This document shows, piece by piece, positions 1-5,616 of a stretch of 8,141 nt of DNA (the stretch's first letter is position 1; every line of letters begins with the position of its first letter). The position numbers were made by a program, and so were the translations under genes. This DNA is from Paracoccaceae bacterium (GTDB taxonomy: Bacteria; Pseudomonadota; Alphaproteobacteria; Rhodobacterales; Rhodobacteraceae), in the NCBI GenBank assembly GCA_029881635.1, contig JAOUMG010000064.1, positions 1 through 8,141 on the forward strand, read 5' to 3'. The notes beneath the pieces were generated by a model. That model was given only the letters and a program-made list of their open reading frames with translations. It did no database searches and was not told the DNA's origin.

Positions 1-1
1 C

Positions 2-565
2 TTCGATGCACGTCAACCGAAGGGTTTTGCCGCCCTCATTGACCGGATGGAAGCCGAAGAAGGGCAGTTGAACGCCGCCGTTTTTGTCGGCTCGATGCCA
101 GAACAATCTGCGATCGATGCGGACCCGGCATTGATCGACGGCGTTGTTACCGACAGCTACACCGGTCCCGCAAAATTCTTGCAGATGCTGGCCCCTCTGA
201 TGGACGCGCGTGGCGGCGGCACGGTTGTCGGCGTCGGATCGGTCGCGGGCGACCGAGGTCGGATCGGCAACTATGTGTACGGATCTGCCAAAGCGGGTTT
301 TCACACATATCTGTCCGGCCTTCGCAATCGCCTGACCCGTGCTGGCGGCCATGTGGTGACAGTAAAGCCCGGATTTGTCGACACAGGCATGACCTGGGGC
401 CTGCCGGGAATGTTTCTGGTTGCCTCACCAGATGCCGTGGCTGCGGATATTCATAAGGCCGTAGCAAAACGCCGCAACACGATCTACACGCCGTTCTTCT
501 GGCGTTTCATCATGTTGATTATCATCCACATTCCGGAATTCATCTTCAAGAAAATGAAGATCTGA
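2..565 (+). CDS. SDR-family oxidoreductase, DprE2-like, 5' partial
   Basis: This is the C-terminal 187 codons of a short-chain dehydrogenase/reductase. The reading frame is open from base 2, so the N-terminal Rossmann glycine motif (about 60 residues) lies outside the window. The visible SDR catalytic residues are a Ser in a GVGSVAGD strand (codon at 239) and the Tyr-x-x-x-Lys pair in YGSAK (codons at 278 and 290). They are followed by the PGFVDTGM segment that usually lines the cofactor and substrate site. The tail is hydrophobic and basic (FFWRFIML...IFKKMKI), as I recall for DprE2-type reductases, which act on polyprenyl-phosphate-linked 2-keto-pentose. The convergent UbiA-type gene next door supports a decaprenyl-phospho-arabinose-like pathway. 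SDR assignment is firm. The DprE2 role is inferred, and a generic SDR remains possible. An FAD-dependent DprE1-like oxidase would be expected upstream. Confidence 0.85.
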   Translation, partial: FDARQPKGFAALIDRMEAEEGQLNAAVFVGSMPEQSAIDADPALIDGVVTDSYTGPAKFLQMLAPLMDARGGGTVVGVGSVAGDRGRIGNYVYGSAKAGFHTYLSGLRNRLTRAGGHVVTVKPGFVDTGMTWGLPGMFLVASPDAVAADIHKAVAKRRNTIYTPFFWRFIMLIIIHIPEFIFKKMKI

Positions 566-597
566 GTTGCCCGATCGGACGTATTACAGCCTTGCTG

Positions 598-2031
598 TCA
601 GCCGCCGAACCATTGTGACCAAAGACCGGCCGCCCAGAACATCAGGCTGAGAGTGATCATCAGAATACCGATCCCGAACTTGTCGCGCATCGCAAAAACG
701 ATGGGGTCATAATCCTGTTTGCCGAACCAGCCCAGCATGACCATACGAACGAGCCAGAGCGCCATTGGTATCATGGCAGCCCAAAGTATCCATGTCGTTG
801 GATAGAGCTCGCGACCCTGTTCGCTGATTGAATAGAGGAAAAAGATCAACACCGCCCCGACGGTGCCCAAACCGGCAACGTTCAACAGATCGCCACGGTC
901 GCGGCGGCCATAGCCACGCCCTGGCAGATAGTCATCGTTGGTGGCCAGCGTCAATTCCGTAAGACGTTTGACACAGCCCAGCGTGATAAAGATCGGGAAT
1001 ATGAAAATGAGCATATATATAGAGACGGAAACTTCGCCAGCAGCGGCACCGGCCACAACCCGTATAGTATATAGTGCCGCAAGCATCGCGACATCTACCC
1101 AGCGCATCCGCTTTAGCTTCAGCGAATAGGCCAGAGACATCACCATATAGAGGATGATCACGCCGAAAAATGCCCAGTTCAGCATGATGGCAATACCAAG
1201 TGCCAGCAAAGCCAGCCCGACGAACGCGGCCATCCCGACAACTATGGGAACATCGCCATTGGCAAATGGTCTTCGGCACTTTGTCGGGTGCAGACGGTCA
1301 GCCTCCAGGTCGAGCAGATCGTTAACGATGTAGATCGACGACGCCGCTGCTGAAAAAGCGACAATGCCCAAAAGGATCGGCAAAAGAGTTTCAAGATCGA
1401 AGCGGTGCGCTGCAATCATAGCGAGCAACAGCAGCACGTTCTTGACCCATTGATGCGGACGAATCGCACGGATCAAACTCTTCCATGCCCAGCCCCCCGG
1501 GAATTCTACAATGTTCCGTCCGCGCGCGGTCAACCCCCTGGCAGACGGGACATTCCCAACGACAAGAGCATTTTCGGCATGCTCCCAAACCGCAATGTCC
1601 ACGGACGAATCACCCGCATAATCAAAACCACCCTCCCCAAACGCATCCACCAAAACACCAGCTTTGGCTTTACCCTTGAGGTTGAGTTGTGCGTCTGAGG
1701 CAAAGACCCGTTCCGAAAACCCGTACTCAGCCGCGAGCGGCTCAACAAGGCTTCGGTCAGATGCAGAGGCAAGCACCACTTCGCGGCCAGCCATACGGCT
1801 GCGCAGCGCAAGGTCGGCAATTTCTGGATTGACCGGCATCAGATCGATGCGAATTTGCGTGATTTCGGCAAGCTCGGACTTGAGCCGTTCCGGATACCGG
1901 AAGTGACGCAGTACAGCGCGCAAAGTTGCCCAAGGATCCTGGCCCAGCCCGGCCCAGAAGCTTTCAAAAAGCAAGTCGGTCTTTAGAAACGTCCCATCGA
2001 CATCGAGGACGAGCGGCTTTACTTCAGTCAT
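598..2031 (-). CDS. HAD-UbiA fusion prenyltransferase (DPPR synthase-like)
   Basis: The protein has 477 residues and two domains. Residues 1-180 are a HAD-type phosphatase-like domain, with motif I DVDGT (D10, D12), a Ser in LASASD (S89), and acidic motif GDSSVD (D141, D145). Residues 185-477 are a polytopic UbiA-family membrane domain, with the first Asp-rich motif NDLLDLEAD (N237-D245) followed by HPTKCRRPFANGD, and a later GRGYGRRD segment near 371-378. UbiA enzymes transfer polyprenyl groups. This subgroup resembles decaprenyl-phosphate 5-phosphoribosyltransferase, with which the fused HAD domain could supply a dephosphorylation step (inference). The start lies 10 bp after the transglycosylase stop codon. 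AAAGGA at 2045-2050 is its likely, rather distant, ribosome binding site. The gene converges on the DprE2-like SDR with 32 bp between the stops. No frameshift or missing motif is seen. Confidence 0.85.
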   Translation of the reverse strand: MTEVKPLVLDVDGTFLKTDLLFESFWAGLGQDPWATLRAVLRHFRYPERLKSELAEITQIRIDLMPVNPEIADLALRSRMAGREVVLASASDRSLVEPLAAEYGFSERVFASDAQLNLKGKAKAGVLVDAFGEGGFDYAGDSSVDIAVWEHAENALVVGNVPSARGLTARGRNIVEFPGGWAWKSLIRAIRPHQWVKNVLLLLAMIAAHRFDLETLLPILLGIVAFSAAASSIYIVNDLLDLEADRLHPTKCRRPFANGDVPIVVGMAAFVGLALLALGIAIMLNWAFFGVIILYMVMSLAYSLKLKRMRWVDVAMLAALYTIRVVAGAAAGEVSVSIYMLIFIFPIFITLGCVKRLTELTLATNDDYLPGRGYGRRDRGDLLNVAGLGTVGAVLIFFLYSISEQGRELYPTTWILWAAMIPMALWLVRMVMLGWFGKQDYDPIVFAMRDKFGIGILMITLSLMFWAAGLWSQWFGG

Positions 2032-2041
2032 CGCAGAAAAC

Positions 2042-2920
2042 TTATCCTTTCACTGCAAAAACGCAGCCGTCAGTCGTCAATTCCGGAGGCGTAATGCACA
2101 GGCCCCGCGCCACAGCCCAAGCAGCCAACACTTTGGGCACATAGGCACGTGTTTCTGCGTATGGGGGCACCCCCCCGTTGGATTTTACCGCATTCTCGCC
2201 CGCATTGTAGGCAGCCAGTACCATTACGGGATCGCGGTTGAATTCCTTCATCAGCCAGTCAAGATAGGCAACCCCGCCCTTGATGTTCTGGCCGGCATCC
2301 ACACTGTCCTCGACCCCAAAACGCTCGGCGGTGGCGGGAATCAGTTGCATCAGCCCGACGGCGCCTGCGGAAGATTTGGCATCGATGCGCCCTGCGCTTT
2401 CTATCCCGATCACCGCGAGCACCAGTGCGGGCGATACTTCGGTGCCAATCGTCGCCTTCATGATCTCTGTGCCATGGACTTCCGCAATGTCCTGAAGGTG
2501 CTGCAAACGTGGTGCAGGAACTATTGAGCCATCCGGACCGTGCGCAAGGGCAGTCAGCGCTGTTGAAAACCGCCCGGCCCCATCACCAAGCGCAGGTGAA
2601 ACAGCCTGCCAGTACCAGTGATAGTCGCCAATGGCCGATGACCCATCGGGCACCAGCCCCGGCGCCACACCACCGCGCGGAATCGGATGTTCCGGTGGCG
2701 GCAATGCCGAAGCAAGCCGTTTGCGCTGTTCTTCCGGATCAATCTGCACTGTGATACGTTTTTGCCCGGTAGCCGTTGATGCCCCGATACGCTTAAAGGT
2801 GAAATCCGGGTAGGGTTCGGTTGCAGGCTTTGTCTCCGCGGTTTGAGCATAACCCAATCCACCAGCCGAAATAGCTGCCAAAAGGATTGCCAAGCCAAGA
2901 TTGCGCATTCGTCCGGTCAT
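2042..2920 (-). CDS. Periplasmic lytic transglycosylase, SLT family 1
   Basis: This gene encodes a secreted murein lytic transglycosylase that would cleave peptidoglycan glycan strands to form 1,6-anhydro-muropeptides. Starting at 2920 it has 292 residues. It begins with a Sec-type signal peptide (MTGRMRNLGLAILLAAISAG, then LGYAQT). A linker to about residue 150 follows, then the SLT domain. The domain shows the catalytic Glu in GIESAGR (E174), GLMQLIPATA, AAYNAGENAV and AYVPKV. Two Cys near the C-terminus (275 and 286) could form a disulfide. The frame stays open back to an ATG at 3058 (338 residues), but that form would bury the signal peptide. ATGs at 2935 and 2908 are also possible, and none has a clear Shine-Dalgarno. 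It is divergent from the pilin genes and immediately upstream of the UbiA gene. A role in opening the wall for the pilus is possible but unproven. Confidence 0.85.
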   Translation of the reverse strand: MTGRMRNLGLAILLAAISAGGLGYAQTAETKPATEPYPDFTFKRIGASTATGQKRITVQIDPEEQRKRLASALPPPEHPIPRGGVAPGLVPDGSSAIGDYHWYWQAVSPALGDGAGRFSTALTALAHGPDGSIVPAPRLQHLQDIAEVHGTEIMKATIGTEVSPALVLAVIGIESAGRIDAKSSAGAVGLMQLIPATAERFGVEDSVDAGQNIKGGVAYLDWLMKEFNRDPVMVLAAYNAGENAVKSNGGVPPYAETRAYVPKVLAAWAVARGLCITPPELTTDGCVFAVKG

Positions 2921-3055
2921 TTCGACAGTTATCATTTCGTCAAGTTCATCTTGTCCCAGAATCTCAGCCTCAGGACCAGCGATTACACCTGTTGCAAACG
3001 CGAAAACGAGCGGGAATCGACCATTTGGCAACATGATACAACTGCGCAAGCGGGA

Positions 3056-3085
3056 CATATACTCATCTTTATTATTTTATTTCAA
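3056..3085 (-). promoter_or_regulatory. Possible sigma70-type promoter for the transglycosylase gene
   Basis: On the minus strand TTGAAA (3080-3085) is followed after 18 bp by TATATG (3056-3061). This is close to a -35/-10 pair in an AT-rich stretch just upstream of the gene. If used, transcription would start near 3049, inside the longest version of the reading frame. That would exclude the ATG at 3058 and favour the start at 2935, 2920 or 2908. The prediction rests only on motif matching. Confidence 0.3.
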
Positions 3086-3121
3086 TTAGTTAGTAATATT
3101 ATTAAAAATGCCGTTAACTTC

Positions 3122-3134
3122 AAAATGTACGATC
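3122..3134 (+). promoter_or_regulatory. Conserved element upstream of flp copy 1, possible -10 region
   Basis: AAAATGTACGATC occurs here and again at 3615-3627, at exactly the same distance (143 bp) from the two pilin start codons. The 35 bp between each copy and the near-identical repeat has drifted to roughly 57% identity, so this 13-mer stands out as retained. TACGAT could serve as a -10 box, or the block could be a protein-binding site. No convincing -35 box is seen in either copy. Confidence 0.3.
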
Positions 3135-3175
3135 CTTGCCCAACTCCTGCCACGATTAACTGGCCATTTAGTCAC

Positions 3176-3268
3176 ATGCCGCGACGAAGACGGGATATGG
3201 CGAGGGCCCCCGGAGGACACGCTGCGGACGGTGCAACGAGCGAAACCTTATCGGAGAGACTGACATGA
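3176..3268 (+). other. 30-codon leader ORF overlapping the flp copy 1 start
   Basis: A short ATG-started frame encodes MPRRRRDMARAPGGHAADGA plus ten more residues. Its TGA stop overlaps the pilin ATG as ATGA (3265-3268), a layout typical of translational coupling. No clear Shine-Dalgarno precedes its ATG. The single difference between the two repeat copies inside it (GAC versus GAT) is synonymous, which alone proves nothing. It may be a chance frame in the 5' leader. Confidence 0.3.
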
Positions 3269-3459
3269 AACTGTTCAAAATCGCGAAGAAATTCAACAAC
3301 GACGAAGACGGTGCTGTGACCGTTGACTGGGTCGTGCTGACCGCTGCTGTTGTCGGCCTGGGCATTGCTGCTCTTGCTGCCGTCAAGAAGGGCACCGGAT
3401 CGCTGACCACCAAGATCAACAACCACCTGTCCAGCCAGACCATCGTCAGCACGTTCTGA
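3265..3459 (+). CDS. Flp-family type IVb pilin, copy 1
   Basis: This is a 64-residue pilin precursor. Residues 1-16 form a short basic leader (MKLFKIAKKFNNDEDG). Prepilin peptidase would be expected to cut after G16, leaving a mature chain beginning AVTVDWVVLTAAVVGLG, whose hydrophobic helix polymerises into the Flp/Tad pilus used for adhesion. The usual Flp motif has Glu at +5 and Tyr at +6 of the mature chain. Here these are Asp21 and Trp22, a form I associate with Rhodobacteraceae Flp-like proteins. The C-terminal part is polar (NNHLSSQTIVSTF). GGAGAG at 3253-3258, 6 bp before the ATG, fixes the start. An intrinsic terminator follows at once, so the transcript is probably monocistronic. 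The protein differs from copy 2 only at residue 59 (Thr here, Ser there). A TadE/TadF-type pseudopilin with the same N-terminal core is a less likely reading, given the short length. Confidence 0.85.
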   Translation: MKLFKIAKKFNNDEDGAVTVDWVVLTAAVVGLGIAALAAVKKGTGSLTTKINNHLSSQTIVSTF

Positions 3460-3482
3460 TCGATCTGAGGCTGAAGCCTTAC

Positions 3483-3512
3483 AAACCGCGTTCCTTCGGG
3501 AGCGCGGTTTTT
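3483..3512 (+). terminator. Intrinsic terminator after flp copy 1
   Basis: A 12-bp stem (AAACCGCGTTCC with GGAGCGCGGTTT, one G-U pair) is closed by a TTCG tetraloop and followed by T's at 3508-3512. The C(UUCG)G loop is exceptionally stable. It lies 24 bp after the pilin stop codon. Confidence 0.93.
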
Positions 3513-3614
3513 GCTTGTCCGGAAGCCTGCCGGCCCGCTGCGACCCCGCCCCAGGTCTTTCCAATAACGAAACATTAAGAGTTTATTGTTTCTGAATCAC
3601 CCGGCAAAAAAATA

Positions 3615-3627
3615 AAAATGTACGATC
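3615..3627 (+). promoter_or_regulatory. Conserved element upstream of flp copy 2, possible -10 region
   Basis: This is the second occurrence of AAAATGTACGATC, 143 bp before the start codon of flp copy 2, as for copy 1. An A-rich run (3606-3618) precedes it. It is probably part of the promoter, but the -35 region is not recognisable. Confidence 0.3.
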
Positions 3628-3668
3628 TCTGCCGCACTTGGGTCACGTTTACCCGCCAAAACAGTCAC

Positions 3669-3761
3669 ATGCCGCGACGAAGACGGGATATGGCGAGGGC
3701 CCCCGGAGGACACGCTGCGGATGGTGCAACGAGCGAAACCTTATCGGAGAGACTGACATGA
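3669..3761 (+). other. 30-codon leader ORF overlapping the flp copy 2 start
   Basis: The same Arg-rich 30-residue frame precedes the second pilin, with identical amino acid sequence and the same ATGA overlap (3758-3761). Because it lies in the near-identical repeat it is not independent evidence that the peptide is made. Confidence 0.3.
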
Positions 3762-3952
3762 AACTGTTCAAAATCGCGAAGAAATTCAACAACGACGAAG
3801 ACGGTGCTGTGACCGTTGACTGGGTCGTGCTGACCGCTGCTGTTGTCGGCCTGGGCATTGCTGCTCTTGCTGCCGTCAAGAAGGGCACCGGATCGCTGAC
3901 CACCAAGATCAACAACCACCTGTCCAGCCAGAGCATCGTCAGCACGTTCTGA
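3758..3952 (+). CDS. Flp-family type IVb pilin, copy 2
   Basis: This 64-residue pilin precursor is identical to copy 1 except for Ser59 in place of Thr59 (AGC versus ACC). The predicted cut is after G16, with Asp21 and Trp22 at the +5 and +6 positions of the mature chain. The frame is open further upstream to an ATG at 3638, but the start at 3758 is chosen because GGAGAG lies 6 bp before it and because the length then matches the other two pilins. It has its own upstream region and its own terminator. Two near-identical pilins could raise dosage or be driven by different promoters. Confidence 0.85.
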   Translation: MKLFKIAKKFNNDEDGAVTVDWVVLTAAVVGLGIAALAAVKKGTGSLTTKINNHLSSQSIVSTF

Positions 3953-3975
3953 TCGATCTGAGGCTGAAGCCTTAC

Positions 3976-4005
3976 AAACCGCGTTCCTTCGGGAGCGCGG
4001 TTTTT
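3976..4005 (+). terminator. Intrinsic terminator after flp copy 2
   Basis: This is the same 12-bp stem, TTCG loop and T-tract as after copy 1, inside the duplicated block. Confidence 0.93.
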
Positions 4006-4216
4006 GCATTACCTGCTTTGTTTGACAATTCAAAATTTTCTGTTTCTTTTCAGTAGACTATCTGTTTCGGCTTTTGTCCGGTAGCGCTTAAATTTGAACG
4101 AACAACGCCCAATTCATGACATGAACTGGCTGATAATTGGATCAAGAGTTGAGATTGAAATCACAGAGGCTGCGGCAGCAATCAGCCGGATGTCTCATGA
4201 CACGACGGAGACGATG

Positions 4217-4411
4217 ATGAAACTGTGGACACTGACCGCGAACTACTATGCCGATGAAACCGGCGCAGTGACTGTAGACTGGGTGGTCCTCACGGCAGCC
4301 GTTTGCTCGCTTCTGGCCGTTGCAATGGCGGGATTACAAGGAAACATGTCCAGCATAGGACAGAAGGCTCAAGACCATCTGAGCAGCCAGGCCATTGTCA
4401 CAACTTTCTGA
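4217..4411 (+). CDS. Flp-family type IVb pilin, divergent third paralogue
   Basis: This pilin precursor also has 64 residues and aligns with copies 1 and 2 without gaps. The leader is MKLWTLTANYYADETG with the predicted cut after G16. The core GAVTVDWVVLTAAV (Asp21, Trp22) is kept, and the C-terminus HLSSQAIVTTF matches. The middle of the helix differs (CSLLAVAMAGLQGNM) and contains a Cys at residue 30 that the others lack. ATG 4217 is chosen over ATG 4214 and over the in-frame ATGs at 4190 and 4094. It lies 6 bp after GGAG (4207-4210) and gives the same length and MKL start as its paralogues. It is probably an older duplicate serving as a minor or alternative pilin. Confidence 0.8.
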   Translation: MKLWTLTANYYADETGAVTVDWVVLTAAVCSLLAVAMAGLQGNMSSIGQKAQDHLSSQAIVTTF

Positions 4412-4459
4412 TCGCTTTGTCAGCCCAACGGTTTGCTGGGCAGGATAATGCCTAGTTGG

Positions 4460-4485
4460 AAAACGCCACTTTTGAGTGGCGTTTT
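4460..4485 (+). terminator. Intrinsic terminator after the third flp
   Basis: A perfect 11-bp stem (AAAACGCCACT with AGTGGCGTTTT) surrounds a TTTG loop and ends in four T's. It lies 48 bp after the pilin stop. Its A-rich left arm makes it potentially bidirectional. It separates the pilin from the cpaB-type gene. Confidence 0.88.
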
Positions 4486-4552
4486 CAGTGCTTACATGGT
4501 GTTTTACCGGAATGTTTCCGTTTTCGGCAAAATTCCACCGGTTAGGCGCGCT

Positions 4553-4586
4553 TTAACCACCATTTAGCCGTATTCGCTGATAATAT
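4553..4586 (+). promoter_or_regulatory. Possible CtrA-type promoter upstream of cpaB
   Basis: TTAACCACCATTTAG (4553-4567) fits the CtrA consensus TTAA-N7-TTAA with one mismatch. It is followed by a -10-like GATAAT/TAATAT at 4579-4586, so the site would cover the -35 position, as in known CtrA-activated promoters. In Caulobacter, pilus genes including pilA are under CtrA control. The leader to the start codon would be about 65-70 nt. Based on sequence match only. Confidence 0.35.
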
Positions 4587-4659
4587 TCCGCGATAAGGAG
4601 GCGGCTGTCGCGTCGGGCTTTACACGCGAATCGCTGCCTCAGCGATGAAAGGACACACG

Positions 4660-5532
4660 ATGCGGTTGGTTTTTGGGTTGGTATTAATCGTCGGTCTAGG
4701 GCTGGCTGGTTTTGCCGTTTATATGGTGCAAGACTATGTAGAGCAGGCGCAGGCCGAGGCCGATAGATTGGCAATCGAGCAAGCGAACGCACCCCGTTTG
4801 GTCAATGTCGTCGTTGCGAAAAAACCACTGCTTTACGGCGAGCGCCTGACACGTGCCGATCTTGAAGTCATCAAATGGCAAGAAGGAAAGGTGCCCGAGG
4901 GTGCGTTTAACGCCATTGTCGCACCGCAAGGTGGCGACCCCAACATTGTCCCGGTTTTCTGGGAAGGCGAAACACGGCCACGCGCCGCTTTGCGAAGCCT
5001 CGAAATCTATGAGCCGCTCTTGGCCAAAAAGGTCACCGAACCTGGTATTGACGCAGGCATCAACGCGAATTTGTCGCCGGGGATGCGCGCCTTCACGATC
5101 AACGTTGACGTGTCGTCAGGGGTGTCCGGATTTTTGCGCCCCGGTGATCGCGTCGACGTCTATTGGTCGGGCAATGCCGGAGGGCAAGAGGTCAGCAAAC
5201 TGATCGACGAAGCCGTGAAACTGATCGCCATCAACCAGAGTGCCGATGCCGACCGAACAGAAGAAACCATGATCGCGCGGACAGTCACCATTGAAGGGAC
5301 ACCCCAGCAGGTCGCAGCCCTGTCGCTGGCACAGCAAACCGGCCGTCTGACCCTGTCGCTGGTTGGGACGGGTGACATTACCTCGGTTGGTGCTGTCGAG
5401 ATTGATCGCAACAGCCTGCTGGGCATCGTCGAAGAGGTCGCCGCACCTGTTGCAGAGCCTGAGCGCGTGTGTACGATCCGCACCAATAAGGGCGGCGAAA
5501 TTGTCGAGGTTGAGATTCCCTGCACCAATTAA
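4660..5532 (+). CDS. cpaB: Flp/Tad pilus assembly protein CpaB (RcpC)
   Basis: The protein has 290 residues. Residues 2-22 form one N-terminal membrane segment (signal anchor). An Ala/Glu-rich stretch leads to an SAF-like domain (about 46-85: RLVNVVVAKKPLLYGERLTR...KVPEGAF). The RcpC/CpaB core follows, with GMRAFTINVD (141-150) and SGFLRPGDRVDVYW (156-169), and the domain continues to about 255. The tail carries two Cys (271, 288) that could pair in the periplasm. CpaB/RcpC is a periplasmic component of Tad pilus assembly thought to act with the secretin. The start at 4660 is preferred to ATG 4645, because AAAGGA (4648-4653) lies 6 bp before it and because the protein then opens directly with MRLVFGLVLIVG. 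Position behind three flp genes fits the role. The secretin gene that normally follows is absent here. Confidence 0.88.
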   Translation: MRLVFGLVLIVGLGLAGFAVYMVQDYVEQAQAEADRLAIEQANAPRLVNVVVAKKPLLYGERLTRADLEVIKWQEGKVPEGAFNAIVAPQGGDPNIVPVFWEGETRPRAALRSLEIYEPLLAKKVTEPGIDAGINANLSPGMRAFTINVDVSSGVSGFLRPGDRVDVYWSGNAGGQEVSKLIDEAVKLIAINQSADADRTEETMIARTVTIEGTPQQVAALSLAQQTGRLTLSLVGTGDITSVGAVEIDRNSLLGIVEEVAAPVAEPERVCTIRTNKGGEIVEVEIPCTN

Positions 5533-5536
5533 CTCG

Positions 5537-5567
5537 TCGCGGCAGGCTTTTTGATAATCTGCCGCGA
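5537..5567. terminator. Hairpin after cpaB, possible weak terminator
   Basis: TCGCGGCAG (5537-5545) pairs perfectly with CTGCCGCGA (5559-5567) around a 13-base loop containing five T's. It begins 5 bp after the cpaB stop codon. No T-tract follows the stem, so termination would be weak or factor-dependent, and mRNA 3'-end protection is an alternative role. Confidence 0.4.
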
Positions 5568-5597
5568 ACGATCAAGTGACCTGATTGTCATGTGAGA

Positions 5598-5616
5598 CAG
5601 GTGCGGAAAGCACCTG
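5598..5616. other. Hairpin in the oppA upstream region
   Basis: CAGGTGC and GCACCTG form a perfect 7-bp stem with a GGAAA loop. It is followed by a small GGC/GCC pairing at about 5622-5633 and by a larger GGGG/CCCC pairing at 5663-5683. Together these could be a structured leader or small RNA. I do not recognise a known riboswitch core. Confidence 0.35.

Larger units (their letters stand above)
3170..3514 (+). repeat. 345-bp direct repeat, copy 1 (leader + flp + terminator)
   Basis: This block matches 3663-4007 at a constant offset of 493 bp. I find only two differences: C3229 versus T3722 in the leader, and C3440 versus G3933 in the pilin gene. It starts about 95 bp before the pilin start codon and ends just after the terminator T-tract. 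Sequence beyond either edge is dissimilar or much diverged. Confidence 0.93.
3663..4007 (+). repeat. 345-bp direct repeat, copy 2 (leader + flp + terminator)
   Basis: This block matches 3170-3514 with two substitutions and no indels. The two copies are separated by 148 bp (3515-3662), of which the last 48 bp are a diverged version of the sequence upstream of copy 1. Confidence 0.93.

Noticed and set aside
3102..3118. TTAA...TTAAC as a CtrA site before flp copy 1
   Set aside because: The spacer is 8 rather than 7 bases, in an AT-rich stretch where TTAA is expected by chance.
3638..3757. N-terminal extension of flp copy 2 to an upstream ATG
   Set aside because: It crosses the leader, is not shared by copy 1, and the start at 3758 has a GGAGAG site and the conserved length.
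3170..4007. The direct repeats as an insertion element or CRISPR-like array
   Set aside because: Each copy is a complete leader-pilin-terminator unit, with no transposase, terminal inverted repeats or short regularly spaced repeats.
3168..4033. Minus-strand frames of 98-135 codons across the flp repeats
   Set aside because: They overlap the pilin genes and both terminators antisense. They appear twice only because the DNA is repeated.
4022..4059. TTGACA followed by TAGACT as a promoter for the third flp
   Set aside because: The spacing is 26 bp, too long for a sigma70 promoter, and no better -10 box lies at 16-18 bp.
4094..4216. 41-residue N-terminal extension of the third flp
   Set aside because: It would spoil the short basic prepilin leader. 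ATG 4217 with GGAG 6 bp before it matches the paralogues.
4595..4601. Perfect AAGGAGG Shine-Dalgarno upstream of cpaB
   Set aside because: No ATG, GTG or TTG follows within range, so it does not serve a gene. It probably lies in the cpaB leader by chance.
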